12,697 bases of DNA. It comes from an uncultured Bryobacterales bacterium. Its GTDB lineage: Bacteria > Acidobacteriota > Terriglobia > Bryobacterales > UBA6623. The DNA lies in assembly GCA_946887065.1 (NCBI GenBank), contig CAMPKL010000038.1:1-12697 (forward strand), in the 5' to 3' direction. The notes beneath the pieces are model-generated. The model made no database searches. It was not told the origin of the DNA and saw nothing but the letters and a program-made list of their open reading frames with translations. Position numbers and translations under genes: made by a program. Positions 1 to 7,122 of the stretch are shown here, piece by piece (positions within the stretch are counted from its first letter, which is position 1; the number at the start of each line of letters is the position of its first letter).

Positions 1-83
1 GAAGTCGTGCCTTGCCCCAAGAGAGTTCCCAGAGCCAGCACGAGAAGGGCGACGAAAAACGCCGCAGACCGATGAACCCGCAT
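1..83 (-). CDS. Secreted protein, N-terminal fragment (partial)
   Basis: Reading the minus strand from an ATG at 83 gives 27 codons that run off the left edge of the window. The peptide begins MRVHRSAAFFVALLVLALGT, followed by LLGQGTT: two basic residues and then a hydrophobic stretch, a typical Sec signal peptide with a possible cleavage site near LGQG. There is no lipobox cysteine in the visible part. A Shine-Dalgarno-like GAGGTG lies a few bases upstream of the ATG, which supports the start. The gene lies downstream of, and in the same direction as, the S8 protease, separated by 218 bases with candidate hairpins, so it probably has its own promoter or is a read-through partner. The mature protein lies outside the window, so no function can be assigned. 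Confidence 0.5.
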   Translation of the reverse strand, partial: MRVHRSAAFFVALLVLALGTLLGQGTT

Positions 84-101
84 GATCACCTCGCGGCGCC
101 T

Positions 102-117
102 AGAAAGGCGCCTTTCT
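102..117. repeat. 16-bp perfect palindrome upstream of the signal-peptide gene
   Basis: AGAAAGGCGCCTTTCT equals its own reverse complement and is flanked by a further GGCGCC at 95-100. It sits 19 bases upstream of the minus-strand ATG at 83, just before the ribosome binding site. It could be an operator or a 5'-leader hairpin for that gene. Only the symmetry is seen; the function is inference. Confidence 0.4.
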
Positions 118-225
118 TGCGAAGGTTGTAGCGGAAAGGATCGATTTGCCGATCAGTGGAATGCCTGGTTCGGGACTAGAAATCGCCCAACACCACAGGG
201 GAGAGTAAGGGCACCTCTACGTAGA

Positions 226-299
226 CCTCCCGTCGAACGGGGAGGATATTCTTTTGAAAGATACTACCCGCTGCGGCCTGGGCCGTCAAGCTGCAGCGG
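226..299 (-). terminator. Candidate hairpins downstream of the S8 protease
   Basis: Two inverted repeats lie just after the protease stop codon on the minus strand. The first has 7-bp arms at 293-299 and 268-274 (CCGCTGC with GCAGCGG). The second, at 226-245, pairs CCTCCC with GGGAGG around a TCG loop, with one bulged base. The first is followed on the minus strand by a short T-containing stretch (TATCTTTC), but neither has a proper U-tract. A canonical intrinsic terminator is therefore not shown; they may be weak terminators or mRNA 3'-end structures. Confidence 0.3.
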
Positions 300-301
300 C
301 G

Positions 302-2659
302 TTATTCGCCATGGAGCAGGACATTCCGGCCCCAGATAGCCGTATGGCCTTCTGCGCTGTCTCTGCCCCAAATCGCGGTTTCACCCTCAACGATGGCTCG
401 GCCCCAAATCGCGGTGCTGTTCTCGATGAGGCTGCGGCCCCAGATCGCGGTGGACCCCTCCGCCGTGTCTCTACCCCAGATGGCGGTGGCACCTTCCGGG
501 GTGTCTCTACCCCAAATGGCGGTGGAACCTTCGGGTGTGTCTCGACCCCAAATCGCGGTAGATCCTTCAGGGGTGTCTCGGCCCCAGATCGCAGTGGACC
601 CCTCCGGCGTGTCTCTACCCCAAATCGCAGTAGATCCTTCCGGTGTGTCTCTACCCCAAATGGCGGTGGACCCTTCCGGCGTGTCTCTACCCCAAATGGC
701 GGTGTTTCCTTCCGGCGTGTCCCGGCCCCAGATTGCGGTATTGCCTTCGGGCGTGTCTCGGCCCCAGATGGCCGTCTCGCCCGACGCGTCTCCGCGACCC
801 CAGATTGCGGTATTGCCTTGGAACGAACTACGGCCCCAGATTGCGGTGAATCCTTCGGTACCGCTGCGGCCCCAGATTGCTGTGCGACCCCAGATTGCCG
901 TGCGGCCCCAAATCGCGGTGCGGCCCCAAATCGCGGTACGACCCCAAATTGCCGTGCGACCCCAGATTGCTGTGCGGCCCCAGATGGCGGTACGCCCCCA
1001 TATCGCGGTCGAGCTGTCAATGACGTTGCGACCCCAGATGGCCGTCTCGCCGAATGTGTCTCCGCGACCCCAGATGGCCGTCTCGCCCGAGGCGTCTCCC
1101 CGGCCCCAGATCGCTGTCTCGCCCGACGTGTCTCCGCGGCCCCAGATGGCCGTCTCGCCGTCGACGACCGTGCGTCCCCAAATGGCGGTCAGGCCGTAGA
1201 CCAGGCGGAACTCTTCTCCATCGAAGGACACGCTGGGAGACTCCGCCGTCTCCCTGCCGCTCACAACCGTGGTGTCGAGCAGCGCCGCGGCAATATCGAT
1301 ATAGCCGGCGCCGATCGTGAAAATGTCATTTTGGATCACGAACGACTCGTCCGTATCCGGGTCATAGACGTCGGTGATCTCCGGGAAATCCGTGGTAGCC
1401 GTCTTCATCAATCGAACTTTGACGGTGTCCGGGCTCAAAGACGGATCCTGTTGCAACATCAACGCAACAGCTCCGGCAACGACTGGAGCCGCCATACTCG
1501 TACCGCTCAGCTGCATGTAGTCGTTTTGCAGCCCAAAGACGCCCTCTCTCGCAACCCGCGCCCGACTTCTCGCCGGAACGCCTGCCTGGACGAATTCCGG
1601 GCTCTCCTCCGCCAATTGGCTGTCGCCGATTGTCGAAAGGATGCGGTTGCCCGGCGCGGCCAAATCGGGTTTCAGCACGTAGTCGAGGATCGCCGGACCC
1701 TTCGAACTGTACGTCGTCATCACATCGTCGGACCGCTCGGGAGTCGCCTTCGTATTCATCGCACCGACGGTAATTACGGACGGCGCATTCCCGGGCGACG
1801 TGATCGTGCCGTATCCGTTGTTACCGACATCGTTCAACCGTCCATAGTTGCCGGCTGCGACGACAACGACGATGCCCGCGTCCCAGGCCCTCTTCACGGC
1901 GGCGCACAGCGGGTCGTTCGTCCAGCTGTCGAGAACCGGGCGGCCTAGCGACAGGTTGATGACGCGGATGTTGTACAGATCCTTGAGAGCGATGGCTTCA
2001 CCAATCGCCTCAATGACGTCGCTTTCTCTTCCGTAGCCGTTCTCGTCGAGTACGCGAAGGTTAATCAGGTGCGCTCCAGGGGCGATGCCGCCGCTAAGCG
2101 CGTCTCTGTTTTGGCCCTTGCCTACGATGATCCCGGCGATGTGTGTGCCGTGACCGTGGCCGTCCGTGCCGGAGCCCTGCGGGTCCACATAGTCTTTCGT
2201 ATACAGGACGCGAGTCGGCAAGTCGGCATGACGATCGATGCCGCTGTCGATCAGCGCGATACCGATACCCGCTCCGCTCCAGCCGTAATCGTGCGCGACA
2301 TTGGCGCCGGTCGCCGCGTCGACGCTTGTCATAGCCGCGGACACCTCGGAGTCGCGCGAGATGCGGGCGACATTGGGGTCCTGTAACAGACGATCGAGTT
2401 CCTCGACCGGCACGCGAACCGCGACTGCGTCCGCCGCCTGCAACTCCCTTATACTGGAGCCTCCCCGAGCCCGGATTCCCCGGCGTTGTTCCTCGCTAAG
2501 GGCGCCATCGTACTGGACGATGACGTCGACCATGCCGGCGGCGCGCGCCTCGGCCGCCCGAGCGCGCCCGCGCGGGTTGTCGGAGCGCACCTGGGCAGTG
2601 CAGATGACCCCCAGAAGCAGGGTTAAGCAAATTGGGCGTAGTAGATGCATGTACACCAT
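302..2659 (-). CDS. Secreted S8 (subtilisin-family) serine protease with TAIWGR repeat tail
   Basis: Predicted exported endopeptidase of 785 residues. A signal peptide (hydrophobic core ICLTLLLGVICTA, about residues 9-22) is followed by an inhibitor-I9-like propeptide at about 43-102. The S8 catalytic domain spans about 118-460 and its triad is intact: Asp138 in LIDSGID, His170 in HGTHIAG and Ser388 in LSGTSMAAP, with oxyanion Asn271 in AAGN. A linker leads to a C-terminal array at 491-778 of 28 TAIWGR hexapeptides, ending NVLLHGE. No membrane anchor or known sorting domain follows. I chose the ATG at 2659 because AGGA lies 5 bases upstream; the frame also opens at GTG 2692 and ATG 2665 or 2650. 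Two in-frame TAG codons lie directly upstream of 2692. Protease identity is near certain from the motifs; the role of the tail is unknown. Confidence 0.95.
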   Translation of the reverse strand: MVYMHLLRPICLTLLLGVICTAQVRSDNPRGRARAAEARAAGMVDVIVQYDGALSEEQRRGIRARGGSSIRELQAADAVAVRVPVEELDRLLQDPNVARISRDSEVSAAMTSVDAATGANVAHDYGWSGAGIGIALIDSGIDRHADLPTRVLYTKDYVDPQGSGTDGHGHGTHIAGIIVGKGQNRDALSGGIAPGAHLINLRVLDENGYGRESDVIEAIGEAIALKDLYNIRVINLSLGRPVLDSWTNDPLCAAVKRAWDAGIVVVVAAGNYGRLNDVGNNGYGTITSPGNAPSVITVGAMNTKATPERSDDVMTTYSSKGPAILDYVLKPDLAAPGNRILSTIGDSQLAEESPEFVQAGVPARSRARVAREGVFGLQNDYMQLSGTSMAAPVVAGAVALMLQQDPSLSPDTVKVRLMKTATTDFPEITDVYDPDTDESFVIQNDIFTIGAGYIDIAAALLDTTVVSGRETAESPSVSFDGEEFRLVYGLTAIWGRTVVDGETAIWGRGDTSGETAIWGRGDASGETAIWGRGDTFGETAIWGRNVIDSSTAIWGRTAIWGRTAIWGRTAIWGRTAIWGRTAIWGRTAIWGRTAIWGRSGTEGFTAIWGRSSFQGNTAIWGRGDASGETAIWGRDTPEGNTAIWGRDTPEGNTAIWGRDTPEGSTAIWGRDTPEGSTAIWGRDTPEGSTAIWGRDTPEGSTAIWGRDTPEGSTAIWGRDTPEGATAIWGRDTAEGSTAIWGRSLIENSTAIWGRAIVEGETAIWGRDSAEGHTAIWGRNVLLHGE
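326..1189 (-). repeat. TAIWGR-coding repeat array (18/36-bp units)
   Basis: This 864-base block encodes the 28 TAIWGR hexapeptides of the protease tail. There are 20 variable hexapeptide spacers, giving a 12-residue (36-bp) period. The exception is 866-1009, where eight TAIWGR units stand directly in tandem with an 18-bp period. From 470 to 757 eight nearly identical units carry the spacer DTPEG plus N, S or A, which suggests recent expansion. The outer units have divergent spacers (SLIENS, AIVEGE, NVIDSS, SSFQGN). The DNA of the core varies mostly at third positions, for example the isoleucine codon and the glycine/arginine wobble, while the peptide is invariant. That pattern argues for protein-level selection. 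Confidence 0.95.
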
Positions 2660-3061
2660 TAACATCCTGGAAAGATGGGTCAACTGTACCACGTACTACT
2701 ACTTCATATGTCTATATTAGTCCTCCTTTTAAATAACTGAAAAAATTGCACTTATCAACGTTGCCGCGCTCAAGAGGACGAAGTCGGGCCGACCGCCGGC
2801 ATACCGCTGACGCATACCACTCCGAAGAATGGACGTACTCCCTCTAAGAAGACCTGCCCTAGGCTTCTCGCGGACCTTAAGACCGCGCTGGGATGATATG
2901 CCTTATTGCCACGTGGCGGAGTCGCTGGGCACACTCAGTCCAGCGGTCGGGGCCGTCGGGCAGGGGCCTGCTCGATCGCGTCTTGCTAGGCGCGGCCACG
3001 CGATGAACACGCATCAGCTAGAACGTCCTTCTATTGACGGCGAGGCCTCGGGCGTCACCAG
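2660..3061. other. Divergent intergenic region between protease and c-di-GMP gene
   Basis: This 402-base stretch holds no convincing gene. Its left part (about 2690-2760) is AT-rich and carries the protease promoter plus a minus-strand GGAGG at 2722-2726. The GGAGG is followed by an ATG at 2707 that opens only two codons before tandem TAG stops. The right part is GC-rich. It contains a weak dyad around CTTAAG near 2868-2886 and, on the plus strand, a 20-codon reading frame from ATG 3003 to TGA 3065 that overlaps the next gene's GTG. I see no clear plus-strand promoter for the HD-GYP gene. Confidence 0.6.
2730..2758 (-). promoter_or_regulatory. Sigma70-like promoter for the S8 protease
   Basis: On the minus strand TTGATA (2758-2753) and TATTTA (2735-2730) are separated by exactly 17 bases, inside the most AT-rich stretch of the window. 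The predicted start near 2723 would give a leader of about 64 bases to the chosen ATG at 2659. The hexamers match the consensus at 5 of 6 and about 4 of 6 positions. No transcription data support it. Confidence 0.45.
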
Positions 3062-5440
3062 GTGAGGACGGTGAATCGAGCGGCACAAGCATACTTAGTC
3101 GCGGTCATCCTCGGAGGGATACTCGGCGCCGGTCACGCCTGGACTCGCGCGGACGGCTTCGACTGGTGGACGACTGCGGCATACGCGCTGGTAATCGGCG
3201 CGGTCAGCCTTCTTAAGGTGCCTCTGCCCGGCGTCATTAGCTCTTTGTCGGTCGGGTTTGTGTTCAAGCTCGTCGCCATCGTGCAGCTCAATGCCGTCGA
3301 AGCCTTAGTCGCGTCAACAGCCGGCGTCGTTGCGCAATCGTACTGGCACGCGGAGCATAGGCCGCGCCCGCACCAATTGGTGTTCAGCGTTTGCTCCGTC
3401 TGGATTTCCATTCTGCTGGCGCAGTTGATTTATCTGCGCGTTGAGGTATTCAGCACCGAACCGGCTCCCGCGTTGATCACGGCCTCAGCGGTTTACTTCC
3501 TGGCCAACACTTGGATCGTCACCGGCATCATTGCGCTGACGGAGCAAAAGGCTCCTTTTGCGGTCTGGCGGGAGTGTTTTTTTTGGTCATTCCCTTACTA
3601 CCTGATGGGCGGCGGGCTGGCCAGCATGGTTGTACTGTGTTTGCGGTCCTCGGGCCGTACCTCGGCGCTATTCATCATCCCGCTCATCTACTTAATTCAT
3701 CGATCCTACCGTCACTATATGGAGCGTTTGGAGTCCCAGCGGGATCATGCGGAAGATCTGGCCGCTTTGCATCTTCGCACGATTGAAACGCTGGCCCTGG
3801 CGATTGAGGCCAAAGACCAAACCACCCATGATCACTTGCAGCGCGTACGGATTTATGCACAGGAAATCGGAGCGGAACTGGGCCTTTCCGAGGACGAGAT
3901 GCTTGCTTTGCAAGCGGCTTCGCTGCTGCACGACATTGGGAAACTGGCCGTTCCGGAGCACATCATCTGCAAGCCAGGAAAATTGACGAAGGAGGAGTTC
4001 GAGAAGGTCAAGATTCATCCCGTCGTCGGCGCGGATATTTTGAAGCGCGTCGAGTTCCCCTATCCGGTGGTGCCAATGGTGCGCTCCCACCACGAGAAGT
4101 GGGATGGTACCGGGTATCCAGACGGCCTCGCGGGCGAAGAGATTCCCATTGGCGCCCGCATCCTGTCCGCCGTCGACTGTCTGGACGCCCTCGCGTCGGA
4201 TCGGCAATACCGGCGCGCCTTGCCCCTGGACGAAGCGATTCAAGTAGTGGTCGAGTTGTCAGGCACGTCGTTCGACCCGCAAATCGTCGAAATACTCAAG
4301 CGGCGCTACATCGAGTTGGAGGCTCTCGCAACACAAGCAGGAGCCGAACACCGGCACGGCATCAACACCAACATCGTCGTCGAGCGAGGAGAGGCGCCCG
4401 GCGCCGGTTTTGCCGAATCCGCCCCAGCCTGGTCGTCTATCCGCTCCGCTCACCTGGAGGCGCAAGTCTACCTGGACTGGACGCGGCAATTAGGCAACTA
4501 CCTCAACCTAGAACAGATTCTCGATACGGCCGTGGTGGGCCTGCGCAAGCTGGTTCCTTTCGATTGCATTGCCGTATACATCCGCCAGAATGACCACCTG
4601 GAGCCGGCATATGTGGATGGCGTCGACAGCCACTTGTTCTCTTCGCTGAGAATTCCGATGGGCGACGGTCTTTCCGGTTGGGTGGCCGAAAATGACAAAA
4701 CGATTCTCAACGGCAGCGCGGCAGTAGAGGCGATTTGTGCGACTGGCCCGCTAGCCATCACGACTCTGCGAGGAGCCCTGGCCGCGCCGCTGGAAGGAAC
4801 TTCCGGCGTGATCGGAGTAGTGGCCCTTTACGGCCTAGAAAGCGCGCCTTTCTCCAGCGAGCACTTGCGGATTCTTCTTGGGCTAAGTTCGCGCCTGGGT
4901 TTGGTCGTCGAGAACGCGATCAAGTATCGCGATGCGCAGCGCTCAGCGACGAATGATTATTTGACTGGCCTGCCAAACGCCCGGGCGCTCTTTGAGATTG
5001 TCGACGGCGAGTTAGCTCGGTCTAAGCGGGAGGAGAGCCGGTTTGCGCTGCTCGTTTGCGACCTGAACGATTTCAAGAAGGTCAACGACCGCTTGGGCCA
5101 TATGGACGGTAATCGCGTTCTCAAGGCCGTCGCAGAAGCCCTACAGGCGAGCTGCCGGCAGTATGACCATGTAGGACGGATGGGAGGAGACGAGTTCGTC
5201 ATGGTTCTGCCCACTTCCTCGCCCGAGATGATTAGCGGACGCATCGCCGCGATCAAAGCAAAGATTCGTGAGATCGGCGACGACGTGTCTATCGCGATTG
5301 GCGCGTCATTCCACCCAGAGGACGGAGCCGATACCGAAAGCCTCGTGGCGGCTGCGGATGTGCGCATGTACGAAGACAAGCGCAGCCGTGCGAACCGTGC
5401 GCAGCCCCAAGTCGAGGCAGCGGCCGCTCAAACGCGCTGA
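3062..5440 (+). CDS. Membrane HD-GYP / GAF / GGDEF cyclic di-GMP protein
   Basis: Predicted inner-membrane c-di-GMP signalling protein of 792 residues. Residues 1-215 form about six to seven hydrophobic helices (a MASE-like sensor region). The HD-GYP phosphodiesterase domain at about 236-415 carries HDH 256-258, HDIGK 290-294, HHEKWDGTGYP 343-353 and the late D372. A GAF domain follows at about 465-620. The diguanylate cyclase domain at about 625-775 has DLNDFKKVND 667-676, an intact GGDEF at 708-712 and an RxxD product-inhibition site (R699, D702) at the expected distance. Both enzymatic activities therefore look possible. The gene starts with GTG at 3062; GTG 3071 is an alternative with a better AGGTG six bases upstream. 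It ends 24 bases before the ABC permease gene, so co-transcription is plausible. Sensor ligand unknown. Confidence 0.93.
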   Translation: MRTVNRAAQAYLVAVILGGILGAGHAWTRADGFDWWTTAAYALVIGAVSLLKVPLPGVISSLSVGFVFKLVAIVQLNAVEALVASTAGVVAQSYWHAEHRPRPHQLVFSVCSVWISILLAQLIYLRVEVFSTEPAPALITASAVYFLANTWIVTGIIALTEQKAPFAVWRECFFWSFPYYLMGGGLASMVVLCLRSSGRTSALFIIPLIYLIHRSYRHYMERLESQRDHAEDLAALHLRTIETLALAIEAKDQTTHDHLQRVRIYAQEIGAELGLSEDEMLALQAASLLHDIGKLAVPEHIICKPGKLTKEEFEKVKIHPVVGADILKRVEFPYPVVPMVRSHHEKWDGTGYPDGLAGEEIPIGARILSAVDCLDALASDRQYRRALPLDEAIQVVVELSGTSFDPQIVEILKRRYIELEALATQAGAEHRHGINTNIVVERGEAPGAGFAESAPAWSSIRSAHLEAQVYLDWTRQLGNYLNLEQILDTAVVGLRKLVPFDCIAVYIRQNDHLEPAYVDGVDSHLFSSLRIPMGDGLSGWVAENDKTILNGSAAVEAICATGPLAITTLRGALAAPLEGTSGVIGVVALYGLESAPFSSEHLRILLGLSSRLGLVVENAIKYRDAQRSATNDYLTGLPNARALFEIVDGELARSKREESRFALLVCDLNDFKKVNDRLGHMDGNRVLKAVAEALQASCRQYDHVGRMGGDEFVMVLPTSSPEMISGRIAAIKAKIREIGDDVSIAIGASFHPEDGADTESLVAAADVRMYEDKRSRANRAQPQVEAAAAQTR

Positions 5441-5464
5441 TAACGGAGGCGGGGAGACCGCCCT

Positions 5465-6319
5465 ATGACGAAACGATCCATCCTCAGAGCGATTCGCCGC
5501 TTCCTGCTGCTTGCAGCAATGATCTTGGTTGCCGCGCTGCTAGCTGGGTGGTTTACCGGAATCTCGCCCGGCAGCGGCATTGATGCGCTCACTCTCGATC
5601 CTCGCATGAGCGACGAAAGCGTAATCGCGTTAGAGCAAGATCGCGGCTTCGGCGCCTGGTTCGCCAGGTTATTGAGGGGGGACCTGGGCGAGTCCACCGC
5701 ATATGGACAGCCGGTTGTGGAACTCGTCCGCGCGCGCTTGCCGGCAACGGCCGGCGTGGTCGGACTCGGTCTTCTCGCGGGCTGGGGATCCGCCCTGGCG
5801 GCGCTGCTGCTTGCTCTTGGCGCACGCTCGTCCGCGCTGGATTCGATCCTTGCGGCCCTTTCGGGCGCAACCATTTCCCAGCCGGCCGCTCTCCTCGCGC
5901 TTCTTTGTTTACACGCGGACCTGCCAGGCGCCGCGGCGATCGGAGTCTTGTTGTTCCCGCAAATCTTCGCTTACCTCAGAAATCTGACCGACCGCATCCT
6001 CGATGAGCCGCATGTTCTGGCAGCGCTGGCCCGGGGCGTGTCTCGCCCGATCGTCATCGCGCGCCATGTGTTGCTGCGCGCGGCGCCAACGGCTTTGAGC
6101 TTATTCGGCGTCTCGGTCAGTATCGCCTTGGGCGCGGCCGTGCCTGTGGAGGTGATTTGCGGCGTTCCGGGCATTGGTCAACTTCTCTGGGAAGCGGCTC
6201 TTTCTCGCGATCTTCCTTTAATCGTGGCCCTTACGGCCGTTGTCGCGTTCGTCACGATATCCGCGAACTTTACCGCTGAGTCCTTGGGAGCGGCGGCAGC
6301 GGGAGCCGAAGTCAAGTGA
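5465..6319 (+). CDS. ABC transporter permease, DppB/OppB type
   Basis: Inner-membrane permease subunit of a peptide/nickel-type ABC importer (BPD_transp_1 family), 284 residues. An N-terminal helix (about 13-30) is followed by a periplasmic segment. That segment holds the GDLGES element (72-77) and the QPVVELVRARLPAT region that leads into the transmembrane core in this family. The coupling (EAA) loop is LARGVSRPIVIARHVLLRAAP at 188-208 (key Gly191). The typical late motif PGIGQL is at 235-240. The protein is somewhat shorter than the usual 305-340 residues, mainly between the first helix and the GDLG element. GGAG lies 8 bases upstream of the ATG. Its stop overlaps the start of the second permease (GTGA), so the two are translationally coupled and should form a heterodimer. 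The substrate is inferred from the family only. Confidence 0.9.
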   Translation: MTKRSILRAIRRFLLLAAMILVAALLAGWFTGISPGSGIDALTLDPRMSDESVIALEQDRGFGAWFARLLRGDLGESTAYGQPVVELVRARLPATAGVVGLGLLAGWGSALAALLLALGARSSALDSILAALSGATISQPAALLALLCLHADLPGAAAIGVLLFPQIFAYLRNLTDRILDEPHVLAALARGVSRPIVIARHVLLRAAPTALSLFGVSVSIALGAAVPVEVICGVPGIGQLLWEAALSRDLPLIVALTAVVAFVTISANFTAESLGAAAAGAEVK

Positions 6320-7122
6320 GAAACATGCGCATAGCCGCGGGAATCATCTTGGCCGCGATCGTGCTCTTCGTCTTACCGGCGGAGTGGACAGCGCCCCGTC
6401 CGTATGAAGAACAGTTCCGGGACGCGGTCGAGGTCGGCCCAAGCCGGCAGTTCCCGTTGGGCACGGATTCACTGGGCCGGGACCGCTGGTCGCGTTTGAT
6501 CCACGGAACCCGCCTCTCGCTCACCCTGTCAGCCGCCGCGGCAGCGTTGTGCGTCATCTTGGCGGCCATTATCGGCGGTGTGGCGGGATACTTCGGCGGA
6601 CCGATCGAACGCGGCATTCTGCTGTTCATCGACTTATTTCTGAGTTTGCCTTGGCTGTTCTTGCTGCTCGCGATACGCGCCGCACTGCCTCTAAACGTTT
6701 CGCCGGAAGTATCGATGGCGGTCACATTCGCACTGCTGGGCTGCCTGGGGTGGGCCGGACCGGCACGTGTGGCCTGCACAGCGGTTCGGGAATTTCGGAC
6801 AGGAGATCCGATGCTGCAATCGCGCGCGATGGGCATGTCGCCGGCGCGAGTGGTCCTCCGGCAGTTGCTGCCTGCTCTGAGTCCTCTATTGCGTTCCCAG
6901 TTTTGGATCGCGATACCGCTGTTCATCCTGAGCGAAGCAAACCTCGGCGCGCTCGGTCTCAGCGTTTCCGAACCGCTGCCGTCGTGGGGCAACCTGCTGG
7001 CCGAACTCCAATTCCTGCCCAGAATCGCCGATCAGCCGGCGATTTTAGTCCCGGCCGTCCTACTTTGTTTAACCGTGTGCTGCATTCAGTTGCTGACGCG
7101 GCGCGAGGTGAAGAACATCTAA
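6316..7122 (+). CDS. ABC transporter permease, DppC/OppC type
   Basis: Second inner-membrane permease subunit, 268 residues. The hallmark GTDSLGRD at 49-56 is followed by SRLIHGTRLSL, the DppC-type signature leading into the transmembrane domain. The EAA coupling loop is around 166-190 (QSRAMGMSPARVVLRQLLP, Gly173). The family-typical SEANLGALGLSVSEPLPSWG is at 206-225. The start is GTG at 6316, giving a 4-base GTGA overlap with the upstream permease; ATG 6325 is a possible alternative. Its TAA shares one base with the ATG of the binding-protein gene (TAATG). The arrangement shows a compact operon. Confidence 0.92.
   Translation: MRNMRIAAGIILAAIVLFVLPAEWTAPRPYEEQFRDAVEVGPSRQFPLGTDSLGRDRWSRLIHGTRLSLTLSAAAAALCVILAAIIGGVAGYFGGPIERGILLFIDLFLSLPWLFLLLAIRAALPLNVSPEVSMAVTFALLGCLGWAGPARVACTAVREFRTGDPMLQSRAMGMSPARVVLRQLLPALSPLLRSQFWIAIPLFILSEANLGALGLSVSEPLPSWGNLLAELQFLPRIADQPAILVPAVLLCLTVCCIQLLTRREVKNI

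Noticed and set aside
326..1189. CRISPR array (36-bp period)
   Set aside because: The repeats are contiguous and coding, with no unique spacers, and the reading frame is maintained throughout.
254..1948. Long plus-strand and alternate minus-strand open frames across the repeat array (for example 393-1199 with RPQIAV repeats)
   Set aside because: They mirror the 18/36-bp TAIWGR repeats, which contain no stop in other frames. The S8 frame has a full catalytic domain and explains the periodicity.
2829..3065. 78-residue plus-strand ORF before the c-di-GMP gene
   Set aside because: No ribosome binding site, no recognisable domain, and arginine/proline-rich composition typical of chance frames in GC-rich DNA. 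Only its last 20 codons are mentioned, as a possible coupling frame.
3692..4243. 183-residue minus-strand ORF inside the HD-GYP region
   Set aside because: It is antisense to conserved catalytic motifs of the HD-GYP domain and has no family features.
6549..7121. N-terminal extension of the binding-protein frame into the permease gene
   Set aside because: It overlaps the DppC-type permease completely. The ATG at 7122 is followed by a clear signal peptide and shares a base with the permease stop.
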